From Mesorhizobium shangrilense (GTDB taxonomy: Bacteria; Pseudomonadota; Alphaproteobacteria; Rhizobiales; Rhizobiaceae): a stretch of DNA of 64,000 nt. Position numbers and translations under genes: made by a program. The stretch is from the NCBI RefSeq assembly GCF_040537815.1, contig NZ_JBEWSZ010000001.1, positions 3,782,001-3,846,000 of the forward strand, given 5' to 3'. The notes below the pieces were generated by a model. It saw only the letters and a list, made by a program, of their open reading frames with translations, did no database searches and was not told where the DNA came from. This document shows, piece by piece, positions 16,978-25,636 of this stretch. The stretch's first letter is position 1. Every line of letters starts with the position of its first letter.

Positions 16978-17720
16978 CGGCAAGCGACGGCCTCGCCGGC
17001 GACACCGAGACAGAGGCGCCCCGCCGTCCCGACCCTGTCGCGTTCATCAGGGCGAACATGGTGATAGCCCCGGTGCCGTCGCTGCCTGAAATCCTGCTTT
17101 ACACGGCCCACCCGGCCAGCGGCCTGAGGCGGCTTGTCGATCCCCACCAAGGCGCCGACGCGGGCGACGATGCGGTCGAGCCGGACCACGATCAACCTGA
17201 GCCCCAGCCGCCGTACTGGGCCTATGCCTGGGCCGGAGGCGCCGTGCTTGCGCGCCATATACTCAGCCATCCGCAAATCGTGGCCGGCCGCCGCGTGCTC
17301 GACCTCGGCGCCGGCTCCGGCCTTGTCGGCATTGCCGCGGCCAAGGCCGGCGCGCGGCAAGTGATCGCCGCCGAGATCGATCGCAACGGCGTCGCCGCGA
17401 TCGGCCTCAATGCCCTGGCCAACGGCGTCGAGATTACCATTGTCGACAAGGATATCACCACGGGGCCGCCGCCGGCGGTCGACCTCGTACTCGCCGGCGA
17501 CGTGTTCTACGGCCCTGAGGTTGCCCTGCGGGTTATCCCGTTCCTCGATCGCTGCCTGGCAGCCGGCATCGATGTGCTTGTCGGCGATCCCCGCCGCAAC
17601 GACCTGCCGCTGCCACGGCTACGGTTACTCGCAGAATATCAGGTGCCGGATTTCGGCGACGCAAAGGGGGCTGCGACCAAGCCCAGTGGTGTCTTCTCGT
17701 TCGAGCTGGAAGACTGCTGA
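16974..17720 (+). CDS. SAM-dependent methyltransferase, ETF-beta lysine methyltransferase-like
   Basis: A 248-residue class I methyltransferase. The segment PPYWAYAWAGGAVLARHIL followed by GRRVLDLGAGSGLVGIAAAKAG (SAM-binding motif I) and LAGDVFYGPEVA closely parallels METTL20/ETFBKMT and its bacterial homologues, which methylate lysines near the recognition loop of electron transfer flavoprotein beta. A general PrmA-like function is the alternative. GTG at 16974 overlaps the ligase stop as GTGA. ATG 17058 is possible but would remove the conserved PVAFIRAN start. Sitting in one unit with a fatty acyl-CoA ligase fits control of beta-oxidation electron flow; the role is inferred. Confidence 0.72.
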   Translation: MTASDGLAGDTETEAPRRPDPVAFIRANMVIAPVPSLPEILLYTAHPASGLRRLVDPHQGADAGDDAVEPDHDQPEPQPPYWAYAWAGGAVLARHILSHPQIVAGRRVLDLGAGSGLVGIAAAKAGARQVIAAEIDRNGVAAIGLNALANGVEITIVDKDITTGPPPAVDLVLAGDVFYGPEVALRVIPFLDRCLAAGIDVLVGDPRRNDLPLPRLRLLAEYQVPDFGDAKGAATKPSGVFSFELEDC

Positions 17721-18037
17721 AGCCCGGCTTAAAACCAAATCATTCTGAACGACCGGGTTCGACCTCATGGCGGTCGTTTGAGCCATAAATACGAATTCCT
17801 CAACGCTGCCAATTGCTGCCGCAGGGCAATACCGGCCTGCCCTGTTCCAACCAGTCAAACCGTACTGGCGGTGTCCTGAAATTCACCGCTGGGCTTCGGC
17901 GGAACGATCGCTCGCTCTCATGCAGGCGGGAGAAAAAGGCCTAACGGGCGAACATTATCGTCCCATGTTGTAATTAATAATGGCACCGCGCAGAATTAAA
18001 TAATAGCACGACAAGCAAGTAGGCAAAAAGAGTGTCA
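17721..18037. other. Intergenic region before HEPN orphan (317 bp)
   Basis: No gene is recognised. GC content falls steadily towards 18000 (AATTAATAATGG, GAATTAAATAATAG), marking the left edge of the AT-rich orphan-gene island and a likely promoter zone for it. Confidence 0.5.
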
Positions 18038-19060
18038 ATGTCCGAGGAGCGCGCCTTCAACGTTTTTATTTATTTTGATGGGGGAGTAGCTCGGCAATAT
18101 GGAGTCCGCCATCACCGTGTCGTTGGCAGTGACGAGGCTAAACTAGAACACTTGCTAGCCAACGTTGAGACCGATCACACAAACGCCAAGCGTTTCGATT
18201 TCGAACGGACATTCACCCCCGATGAGTGGGTTGCGGCGCAACGCTTTAGCTACGTAACTCATTATTTCGAGAGGGCGTTCTGTTACTACAGAGCGCCTCG
18301 AGCGGTGATTTATTGTGTGACGTCAGTTGTCGATGGTGTGCCGACTGTAGGTCAAGAGGTTTCTACTGGCCCATTCCGCGGCGATGCCGTGACACAGATT
18401 GAAGGGCGTGGATCAGTCCCAGACTATTTGGTCACCTACGTGCGGAATAATAAATTCCACTTGGCCGAGCTGCTCAACGACGACTATTTCAAAGCTATCA
18501 AGTTACTTTTCAACGCTGGCCACCATGTATCGTCGGCAAAGTTGCTCATGTCGTGCATCGACACGCTCGCTTTTGTGGAGCATGGCGACATTCGCGGCAA
18601 TTTCACCGACTGGCTAGACACATATGTGGACCTCAAACCAATCGGGATCAGCGCCGTTGAGGTCTGGGAATTCCGAAACTCGGTTCTCCACATGACGAAT
18701 CTCGCATCGAGACAGGTGCTCGCCGGAAAGGTGTCTTCCATCGCACCTTACATTGGAAGGGCCCCGTCACTGCCACGATTAGACCCGCGACTGCCAAAGC
18801 CCTTCAACCTTTATCTATTGATGTTGGCCGTGGGAAATGGCGCGGCAAATTGGGCGCAGACTTATGCCGACACAGAAAAAATGTTGAAGTTCATTGAGCG
18901 GTACGACACAACGATCTCAGATGGGCGCATTGCAAAATGGTCTATAGACTAGTCTCGCTCATGACTTTGGTCTGTTTCGCGGGTTAGCCGGCATCTCTTT
19001 CTGGTCGGCTGCCTTATTCGCCGGCTTTAGTTCAATATTAGCACGTCCGCTAATGGCACC
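17978..19060. repeat. 10-bp direct repeats bracketing the AT-rich orphan
   Basis: TAATGGCACC occurs at 17978-17987 and again at 19051-19060, on either side of the orphan gene. If a target duplication, the inserted unit would be about 1.07 kb. A 10-bp match between two flanks of this size is not very rare by chance, so this is only suggestive. Confidence 0.25.
18038..18952 (+). CDS. AT-rich orphan protein with HEPN-type RNxxxH motif
   Basis: A 304-residue protein, not recognised as a named family. Near the C-terminal third it has EFRNSVLHMTN, with Arg213-Asn214 and His218 giving the RNxxxH motif of HEPN domains, which are often RNases in toxin-antitoxin and phage-defence systems. The motif follows a helical stretch (LLMSCIDTLAFVEHG), also HEPN-like. 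The N-terminal half (to about residue 130) has no family I can name. GC content and codon use (TTA, CTA, TAT, CGG at unusual rates) differ strongly from neighbours, which suggests transfer. It stands alone between housekeeping genes, with no nucleotidyltransferase or antitoxin partner. ATG 18038 is chosen; GTG 18032 is also possible. Confidence 0.7.
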   Translation: MSEERAFNVFIYFDGGVARQYGVRHHRVVGSDEAKLEHLLANVETDHTNAKRFDFERTFTPDEWVAAQRFSYVTHYFERAFCYYRAPRAVIYCVTSVVDGVPTVGQEVSTGPFRGDAVTQIEGRGSVPDYLVTYVRNNKFHLAELLNDDYFKAIKLLFNAGHHVSSAKLLMSCIDTLAFVEHGDIRGNFTDWLDTYVDLKPIGISAVEVWEFRNSVLHMTNLASRQVLAGKVSSIAPYIGRAPSLPRLDPRLPKPFNLYLLMLAVGNGAANWAQTYADTEKMLKFIERYDTTISDGRIAKWSID

Positions 19061-19184
19061 AAATTCGCCGATCACCGAATGTCCGCTTTTCGACCGGCTG
19101 CGTCAGCACCGGTCAGACAGCTTTCCACCCATCTCGGCCACTGGCGGGAAGCTCAAGTGGATTTGCGTTTGCCCGCCTTGCCCG

Positions 19185-19916
19185 TCAGCTCGCCTCCTTG
19201 ACCCTCGCTGACAAAAAGTCCGGCAGGTCGGCAACCGAATCCAGGATGACGTCGGCAATCTCGGCAAGCGACTCGCGGGTGCCGGTGCCGGAAAGGACGC
19301 CGATGGCCAGGCCGCAACCGCCGGCCCGCGCCATTTCGAGATCATGGCGGTTGTCACCGACCATGGCGATGGCCGCCGGCTTCAGGCCGGTGAGGTCCGA
19401 GAAGGCGAGGATCGTATCCGGCGCGGGCTTGGGATTGGCCACGGCATCATAGCCATAGGCGGCGTCGAAAAGCTGAGATACGCCCAGCGTCGCCAGAGTC
19501 TTCTCCGCACCGCTGGTCGAATCGTTGGTGGCGACGCCAAGCCGGTAGGATTTCCTGTGCAGCACCGACAGCGTGTCGACGATGCCCGGCAGCGCAACCG
19601 CCATCTTCGACCCCTGCACCGAGGTGATCTCGTTGAAGCGCGCCACGGCCAGCATCTGGTCTTCCACCGACAGTCTCGGGAACCACAGTTCGACGACGTC
19701 GAGATTGGTGCCGGAGGCAAAGATCGAATCGGGCTTGAAGCGTTTGGCTGTAAAATCGAACCCAGCCGCCGCCAGCAGCCTGTCGGCTTTCCAGCGGTCA
19801 CCCTCGGATGCGTCCATGGCCATGAAATCGGCGACGCCGAGCCACGTTGCGTTGAAGTCGACAAGCGTGCCGTCCTTGTCGAACAATATTCCCCTGATGT
19901 CTTCCAAGCTGCTCAC
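19185..19916 (-). CDS. HAD-family hydrolase, phosphoglycolate phosphatase-like
   Basis: A 243-residue phosphatase. Motif I is [11 protein letters not shown] (nucleophile and acid Asp; the first Asp of DKDGT attacks the phosphate), motif II lies in GVATNDST, motif III is the lysine of NPKPAPD, and motif IV is [11 protein letters not shown]. The cap between residues 20 and 90 fits the Gph/PGP type. Its ATG overlaps the pgi stop by 4 bp, so it is co-translated with glucose-6-phosphate isomerase. Substrate may be a sugar phosphate or phosphoglycolate; the sequence does not decide. Confidence 0.85.
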   Translation of the reverse strand: MSSLEDIRGILFDKDGTLVDFNATWLGVADFMAMDASEGDRWKADRLLAAAGFDFTAKRFKPDSIFASGTNLDVVELWFPRLSVEDQMLAVARFNEITSVQGSKMAVALPGIVDTLSVLHRKSYRLGVATNDSTSGAEKTLATLGVSQLFDAAYGYDAVANPKPAPDTILAFSDLTGLKPAAIAMVGDNRHDLEMARAGGCGLAIGVLSGTGTRESLAEIADVILDSVADLPDFLSARVKEAS

Positions 19917-21556
19917 TCCGATCCGCGCAAGTGGTGGATGTGTCCCACAAGGCCGGCAGTCGAAGCATCCCGCTTTGCGGCACTCTCCTTGCCTTCCACG
20001 ACGGGCAGCAGACCAGTCGCCAGTTCCTTGCCGAGTTCAACGCCCCATTGGTCGAACGAATTGATGTTGAAGAGCGTGCCTTCGACGAAGACGCGATGCT
20101 CATAGAGCGCGATCAGTCGGCCGAGCATGTGCGGATCGAGTTTCCTGTACAGGATGGTCACGGACGGGCGATTGCCGGAGAAGACACGGTGCGGCGCGAT
20201 CTTGTCGACATCGGCGGGTTTCATGCCCTTGGCCAGCATCTGCGCCCGCGCTTCCTCCAGCGTGCGGCCTTTCATGAAGGCTTCCGACTGCGCCAGGCAA
20301 TTGGCCAGCAACAAATCATGTTGATGCTTGAGGTCCGGCTCATGCCCGATGGCCGCCGCGATGAACTCGACCGGGATGACGTCGGTGCCCTGGTGCAGGA
20401 GCTGGAAGAAAGCATGCTGGCCGTTGGTGCCGGGCTCGCCCCAGACCAGCGGGCCGGTTGGCGTCGTCACCGCGTTTCCGTCGAGGGTAACGCTCTTGCC
20501 GTTTGATTCCATGTCGAGCTGCTGCAGATAGGCCGGCAGCCGCGAAAGGCGCTGGTCGTAGGGAATGACGGCGCGCGCGGGATATTTGCAGATCACGCGA
20601 TGCCACCAGCCGACCAGACCCAGCAGCACCGGCAGGTTCCCAGCCATGGGCGCCGTGCGGAAATGCTCGTCCATTTCATGCGCGCCATTGAGGAAGGCGC
20701 GAAAATTCTTCGGGCCGACGGCGATCATCACCGGCAGGCCGATGGCGCCCCAGACCGAATATCGGCCGCCGACCCAGTCCCAGAAGCCGAAGACGCGATC
20801 CGATTCGATGCCGAACTTCGCCACCAGGTCGAGCGCGGTGGAGACGGCGGCGAAATGCTTGCCGACCGCATCCTTGCCGAGTGCCTTCTGCACCCATTTG
20901 CGCGCCGTCTCGGCATTGGTCATCGTCTCGACCGTGGTGAAGGTCTTCGAGGCGATGATGAAAAGGGTCGTCTCGGCGGAAAGGCCCTTCAGCGTGTCGT
21001 GGATATGGGCGCCATCGATGTTGGACACGTAATGCGCCCGTGGCCCATCGTGATACGGCGCCAGCGCCAGCGTTGCCATGGCTGGGCCAAGGTCGGAGCC
21101 GCCAATGCCGATGTTGACGATGTCGGTGATCTTCTTGCCGGTCGCGCCCGCCGCCTTGCCGGAACGCACCGCGTCGGCAAAGGCGCTCATCGCGTCGAAG
21201 ACAGCCAGGACTTCCGCCTTCACGTCCTGACCGTCGAGCGTGATGCCCTTGCCGTTCAGGTTGCGAAGTGCCGTGTGCAGAACGGCGCGGTCTTCGGTGA
21301 TGTTGATCTTCTTGCCAGCGAACATCGCGGCGCGCCGGCCTTCGAGATCGGCGGCGGCCGCCAGCTTCTCCAGCAGGCTCATAGTCTGCGCGTCGACGGC
21401 GCATTTGGACCAATCGAGCAGCAGATCGGAGTCAGAGGCGGAGAATTTCTCGAAACGTTGGGGATCGGCGGCAAAAGCCTCGCGCATGCTGCCCGAAGCA
21501 GCCGCACGATGATCGCGCAAGGCGCTGAGCTGTTTTTGGAAAGACGATTGATCCAC
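19913..21556 (-). CDS. pgi: Glucose-6-phosphate isomerase
   Basis: A 547-residue cytoplasmic enzyme interconverting glucose-6-phosphate and fructose-6-phosphate. It is of the long bacterial/eukaryotic type (E. coli Pgi is 549). The family signatures [45 protein letters not shown] (active-site Arg), [17 protein letters not shown] (active-site Glu region nearby) and [13 protein letters not shown] with the catalytic lysine are all present. It is transcribed away from the MocR gene and upstream of the HAD phosphatase. No sign of truncation. Confidence 0.97.
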   Translation of the reverse strand: MDQSSFQKQLSALRDHRAAASGSMREAFAADPQRFEKFSASDSDLLLDWSKCAVDAQTMSLLEKLAAAADLEGRRAAMFAGKKINITEDRAVLHTALRNLNGKGITLDGQDVKAEVLAVFDAMSAFADAVRSGKAAGATGKKITDIVNIGIGGSDLGPAMATLALAPYHDGPRAHYVSNIDGAHIHDTLKGLSAETTLFIIASKTFTTVETMTNAETARKWVQKALGKDAVGKHFAAVSTALDLVAKFGIESDRVFGFWDWVGGRYSVWGAIGLPVMIAVGPKNFRAFLNGAHEMDEHFRTAPMAGNLPVLLGLVGWWHRVICKYPARAVIPYDQRLSRLPAYLQQLDMESNGKSVTLDGNAVTTPTGPLVWGEPGTNGQHAFFQLLHQGTDVIPVEFIAAAIGHEPDLKHQHDLLLANCLAQSEAFMKGRTLEEARAQMLAKGMKPADVDKIAPHRVFSGNRPSVTILYRKLDPHMLGRLIALYEHRVFVEGTLFNINSFDQWGVELGKELATGLLPVVEGKESAAKRDASTAGLVGHIHHLRGSE

Positions 21557-21681
21557 TGGCGGGGGACTCCTGGGGTTTTCGGCAGCACCATAGCAGATGG
21601 GATGTTTCCGGCGCGTGTCGTCGCGCCAAACTATTGAGCCGGATTATTCATTTCAATCCGCAGCGATGACGCACGGCCTCA

Positions 21682-21694
21682 CGTAACCGTTACG
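21682..21694. promoter_or_regulatory. CGTAAC-c-GTTACG palindrome between pgi and MocR gene
   Basis: A perfect 6-bp-arm dyad with a single central base in the 286-bp divergent region. It may be an operator for either gene. MocR proteins more often bind direct repeats, so the MocR assignment is weak. Confidence 0.3.
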
Positions 21695-21842
21695 CGACGC
21701 GCGAGGCATGATTTCGGCCACGAAGGATCACTGGCATAAATCCCTGCGATCAGAAAAATTGATTGGCGCAACACCTTGTACCACCGCTACATTCGACTGG
21801 GCCAGACAAGTGAAAAAAGCTGGCCATCGAGGAACATCTCCC

Positions 21843-23336
21843 ATGCCACAGAGAAACGACACGGCCATATGGTCCGGCCTCTTCCGGATTTCGGCGGAAT
21901 CCGGCCAAACCCTGCAGGCGCAGATCCGCCAGGCGATCGTGGCCGCCATTCTTGACCGGCAGATCGCTGCCTCGATGCCGCTGCCATCCTGCCGTATCCT
22001 GGCCGAGAAACTGGGCGTGGCGCGCGGCACCGTGGTGCTGGCCTTCCAGCAGCTTGTCGACCAGGGTTTCCTGGTGGCGCGCGAACGGCGCGGCCATTTC
22101 GTCAACCCCGACGTGCTGGCGACACCGGCAAAGCCGCACCAGAAGGCGCCCGACCAGGCCAACGAGATCGACTGGAAGGCGCGCCGCCAGATCGCGGCCA
22201 GCGACATGCCGCCGCCGGCCAAGCACGAGAACTGGATCAAGTCGTCCTATCCGTTCGTCTATGGCCAGTTCGATCCGGCGCTGTTCCCGACAGCCGAATG
22301 GCGCGAGTGCAACCGCATGGCGCTGGCGGTGCTGGAAATCCGCAACTGGGCGTCCGACATGGTCGATCGCGACGATCCGCTGCTGATCGAACAGATCCAG
22401 GCGCGGCTCCTGCCAAGGCGCGGCATCTTTGCCAATCCCGACGAGATCATCGTGACGCTGGGCGCCCAGAACGCGCTCTACATGCTGGCGACGCTGCTCA
22501 TGACCAAGGGCTCCAAGGTGGCGATGGAAGACCCCGGTTATCCCGATGCGCGCTCGATCTTCCGGCTGGCGGGCGCCGACATACAGCCGGTCCCCGTGGA
22601 CCAGTCCGGCATCGTAACGTCATCCATTCCCAATGATTCCGGCTTCGTCTTCGTCACGCCAAGCCACCATTGCCCGACCATGGTGCCGCTGTCGGCGGAA
22701 CGGCGGCAGGACCTGCTGGCGCGCGCCAATCGCTACAACCAGATCATCATAGAGGACGGCTATGACAGCCAGCTTCTGGACGAGGCGCCGCAACAGGCGC
22801 TGAAGAGCCTCGATCGTTCGGGCCGCGTCGTCTATGTCGGCTCGATGTCGAAGACATTGGCTCCCGGCCTGCGGCTCGGCTACATCGTCGCTTCGGCTGG
22901 CCTCATCTCCGAACTCAGGGCGCTGCGTCGTTTCATGCTGCGCCATCCGCCGGCCAACAACCAGCGCGCGGTGGCGTTGTTCCTGTCGCTCGGCCACCAC
23001 GAGGCGCTGGTGCGGCGGCTGTCGTCAGCCTTCGACGAGCGGCGCAAGCGTCTGGTCCATGCGATTTCGGCCTTCCTGCCGGAGTGGCGTTCGACGGACT
23101 CTGCCGGAGGCACCTCCCTCTGGCTCGAGGGACCGCGCGGCACCGATGCCCGCGGCCTGGCCGAGGCCGCCGCCTCGCGCAGCGTCATCATCGAACCCGG
23201 GGATCGCTTCTTCGACCGCACCGAAAAGCCTTCGCGTTTCATGCGGCTGGGCATCTCGTCGATAGCGTTGCAGCATATCGAGCCGGGAATTCGTGAATTG
23301 GCAACAGCCGCCGGGCGCCGGCCTGCCGCTGCCTGA
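21843..23336 (+). CDS. MocR-type regulator: GntR winged helix fused to aminotransferase domain
   Basis: A 497-residue transcription factor of the MocR/PdxR/GabR group. Residues 1-90 form a GntR winged helix (LQAQIRQAIVAAIL, LPSCRILAEKLGVARGTVVLAFQQLVDQGFL), and the rest is a fold-type I aminotransferase domain. The pyridoxal lysine lies in YVGSMSKTLAPGLRLGY and the Asp region in IIIEDGYDSQL. Such proteins sense amines or pyridoxal phosphate and switch neighbouring genes. ATG 21843 has GAGGAA 8 nt upstream; an in-frame ATG at 21708 lacks support. The MttB-family gene 184 bp downstream is a natural target candidate. Confidence 0.9.
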   Translation: MPQRNDTAIWSGLFRISAESGQTLQAQIRQAIVAAILDRQIAASMPLPSCRILAEKLGVARGTVVLAFQQLVDQGFLVARERRGHFVNPDVLATPAKPHQKAPDQANEIDWKARRQIAASDMPPPAKHENWIKSSYPFVYGQFDPALFPTAEWRECNRMALAVLEIRNWASDMVDRDDPLLIEQIQARLLPRRGIFANPDEIIVTLGAQNALYMLATLLMTKGSKVAMEDPGYPDARSIFRLAGADIQPVPVDQSGIVTSSIPNDSGFVFVTPSHHCPTMVPLSAERRQDLLARANRYNQIIIEDGYDSQLLDEAPQQALKSLDRSGRVVYVGSMSKTLAPGLRLGYIVASAGLISELRALRRFMLRHPPANNQRAVALFLSLGHHEALVRRLSSAFDERRKRLVHAISAFLPEWRSTDSAGGTSLWLEGPRGTDARGLAEAAASRSVIIEPGDRFFDRTEKPSRFMRLGISSIALQHIEPGIRELATAAGRRPAAA

Positions 23337-23520
23337 TCCATCGACCGGAGCCGCTTGTAATTGGCTCCGGTTCCTTTAGCTCCCTGGCATATGCAACCGG
23401 ACTCGTTGGCTCATAGGCTGTACCAACGCTGGCGGCATAGTCGCAACACAAAGGGGAGAAGCAGGCCGATGGTGGACCAACCACCACTCCCGGCTTCACA
23501 GCTAAAGGCGGAGTGCATCC

Positions 23521-25101
23521 ATGTCAGCAGCTCTAGGGACCCAGGATTCACCCGCGGATCAACGTTCGCGACGTTCCGGTGGGCGGGAAGCACGTGGTGT
23601 TGCGCAGGCAACCGATAATATCCAGCCGGTCCGCGCCGGCCTCGAAGGCGGCAGCTACGGGCCGCTCAGCGAAAATGATTGCGAGCGCATCCACGAAGCC
23701 GTGCTGACCCTGCTGGAGACGGTCGGCTTCGCCAACGCCATTCCCTCCTGCATCGAAGCGCTGAAGACGGCCGGAGCGATCTACGCGGACGACGGTCGTA
23801 TCCGCTTTCCCCGCGCGCTGGTGCTGGACACGATCAAACGAGCCGGCAGGCATTTCACCCTCTGCGGCCAGGATCCGAAGCACGACATGGTCATCCAGGG
23901 CAAGCGCGTGCATTACGGCACTGCGGGTGCGGCCGTGCATCTGGTGGATGTCGAGAAGCGTGAATACCGCGAGGCGCGGCTGCAGGACATCTATGACGCC
24001 GCCCGCATTGTCGAAGGCCTCGACAACATCCATTTCTTCCAGCGGCCGATGGTGGCGCGCGACATCGCCGATCCGCTCAATATGGATTTCAACACGCTCT
24101 ATGCCTGCGTGACGGGCACCTCGAAACATATCGGCACATCGTTCACCGTGCGCGAGAACGTAAAGCCCGCGCTTGAGCTGCTCTATGCCATTGCCGGCAG
24201 CGAGGAGAATTTTCGCGCCCGCCCCTTCGTCTCGAACTCGAACGCCTTCGTCGTGCCGCCGATGAAATTCGCCGAGGACGCCTGCGGCGTGCTCGAAGCC
24301 TGCGTCGCAGGCGGCATCCCGATCCTGCTGCTCTCGGTCGGACAGGCCGGTGCGACCGCGCCGGCGGCGATTGCCGGGGCCGTGGTGCAGGCGGTGGCCG
24401 AGGTTCTGGCCGGCCTTGTCTATGTCAACGCGATCAAGCCGGGGCACCCGGCGATCTTCGGCACCTGGCCATTTGTCTCCGACCTCAGGACCGGCGCCAT
24501 GTCGGGAGGTTCGGGCGAACAGGCGATGATGACCGCGGCCTGTGCGCAGATGGCGCAGTTCTACGATCTGCCGGGCGGTTCACCCGCCGGCATGACCGAT
24601 TCGAAATTGCCGGATATCCAGTCCGGCTACGAAAAGGGCATCACCAATGTGATGGCGGGCCTGTCCGGCCTGAACCTTGTCTATGAATCGGCGGGCATGC
24701 ACGCCTCGCTGCTGGGTTTCTGCCTGGAAAGCCTGATCATCGACAACGACATGCTCGGCCACTGCCTGCGTTGCGTGCGCGGCATCGAGGTGACGGACGA
24801 GGCGCTGTCGGTCGACACCATTTCAGAGGTCTGCCTGAAGGGTCCAGGCCACTATCTCGGCAATGAGCAGACCCTGCGGCTGATGCAGACCGAGTATTTC
24901 TATCCGGCCGTCGGCGACCGCTTTTCCCCGAAGGAATGGAACGAGAAAGGCCGACCCGACATCGTGCAGCGGGCGATCAACGAGAAGAAACGCATCCTTG
25001 CCGAACGCTTCCCGCGCCACATATCCAAACTGCTCGACGACAAACTGCGCGCCCGCTTCGGCGATCTCATCCAGTTGCCGCGCAGCAGCATGGGCGGCTG
25101 A
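23521..25101 (+). CDS. MttB-family (trimethylamine methyltransferase-like) methyltransferase
   Basis: A 526-residue TIM-barrel methyltransferase that would demethylate a quaternary or tertiary amine, with the methyl normally passed to a corrinoid protein. The frame has no internal UAG, so it is one of the non-pyrrolysine members, some of which act on glycine betaine, proline betaine or carnitine. Recognisable parts are IHEAVLTLLETVGF, the barrel region TAGAAVHLVD-like (GTAGAAVHL) and SGGSGEQAMMTAACAQMAQFYDLPGG. The N-terminal 40 residues are polar and poorly conserved. No corrinoid protein or RamA-type activase gene is seen beside it, so the methyl acceptor is encoded elsewhere or differs. 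It follows the MocR regulator. Confidence 0.85.
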   Translation: MSAALGTQDSPADQRSRRSGGREARGVAQATDNIQPVRAGLEGGSYGPLSENDCERIHEAVLTLLETVGFANAIPSCIEALKTAGAIYADDGRIRFPRALVLDTIKRAGRHFTLCGQDPKHDMVIQGKRVHYGTAGAAVHLVDVEKREYREARLQDIYDAARIVEGLDNIHFFQRPMVARDIADPLNMDFNTLYACVTGTSKHIGTSFTVRENVKPALELLYAIAGSEENFRARPFVSNSNAFVVPPMKFAEDACGVLEACVAGGIPILLLSVGQAGATAPAAIAGAVVQAVAEVLAGLVYVNAIKPGHPAIFGTWPFVSDLRTGAMSGGSGEQAMMTAACAQMAQFYDLPGGSPAGMTDSKLPDIQSGYEKGITNVMAGLSGLNLVYESAGMHASLLGFCLESLIIDNDMLGHCLRCVRGIEVTDEALSVDTISEVCLKGPGHYLGNEQTLRLMQTEYFYPAVGDRFSPKEWNEKGRPDIVQRAINEKKRILAERFPRHISKLLDDKLRARFGDLIQLPRSSMGG

Positions 25102-25119
25102 GGACGCTGATCCCAGCGG

Positions 25120-25518
25120 TCAGTCCGCCCCCAACCCATATTGCTCAACGACTTCGGCACTGATCAGCTTGGCGTGCAGCGTCATCAGCACGATCTGCGC
25201 GTCGAAACTGTCGCCGGTTTCGAGCGCCGCCTCGATGCGGCGCTCCGCATCCACCCTGTTTTGAAGGCCGTTGGACCGTTCGAAAGCTTCCGACCCGGCA
25301 ATGCAATAACTGAACAGCTGGGCCACTGTCTTATAGGCATGCGAGGGCGGCTCGTCCGGCCAGTGGTCCTTCATCAGATTGACGATGGTGAGCTTCACGC
25401 CCTCGGGCACGAGGGCCGGATGAAGGTCGGCGCCACGCAATGCATCGTCGAGCTGCCTGAGGTCGCCCGAGCGGCCGAACATTCCGAGGAAACCGAGGGA
25501 TGAGCGTCGTCTCGCCAT
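25120..25518 (-). CDS. Conserved hypothetical protein, about 132 residues
   Basis: I do not recognise a named family. The protein starts MARRRSSLGFLGMFGRSGDL, then has an amphipathic helical stretch (LRQLDDALRGADL), a DHWPDEPPSHAYKTVAQLFSYC segment and a negatively charged C-terminal helix region. No signal peptide or membrane helix is apparent. It is convergent with the MttB-family gene, ending 18 bp from its stop, and is followed on the opposite side by chrA. Composition matches the neighbours, so it is likely a genuine core gene. Function unknown. Confidence 0.65.
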   Translation of the reverse strand: MARRRSSLGFLGMFGRSGDLRQLDDALRGADLHPALVPEGVKLTIVNLMKDHWPDEPPSHAYKTVAQLFSYCIAGSEAFERSNGLQNRVDAERRIEAALETGDSFDAQIVLMTLHAKLISAEVVEQYGLGAD

Positions 25519-25636
25519 GATGGTCCTGCCTGTTTTCCACTCAGTTATGTGGTTCGCACGCGGAATACAAAGGCAGGAACCGGCCCGATCTCGCTCGGCG
25601 CCTGTTTCTCGACGCAAGAAGAATGCCCCAACGCGC

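Noticed and set aside
23521..25101. Pyrrolysine-containing MttB
   Set aside because: The frame contains no internal UAG, so it belongs to the non-pyrrolysine group.
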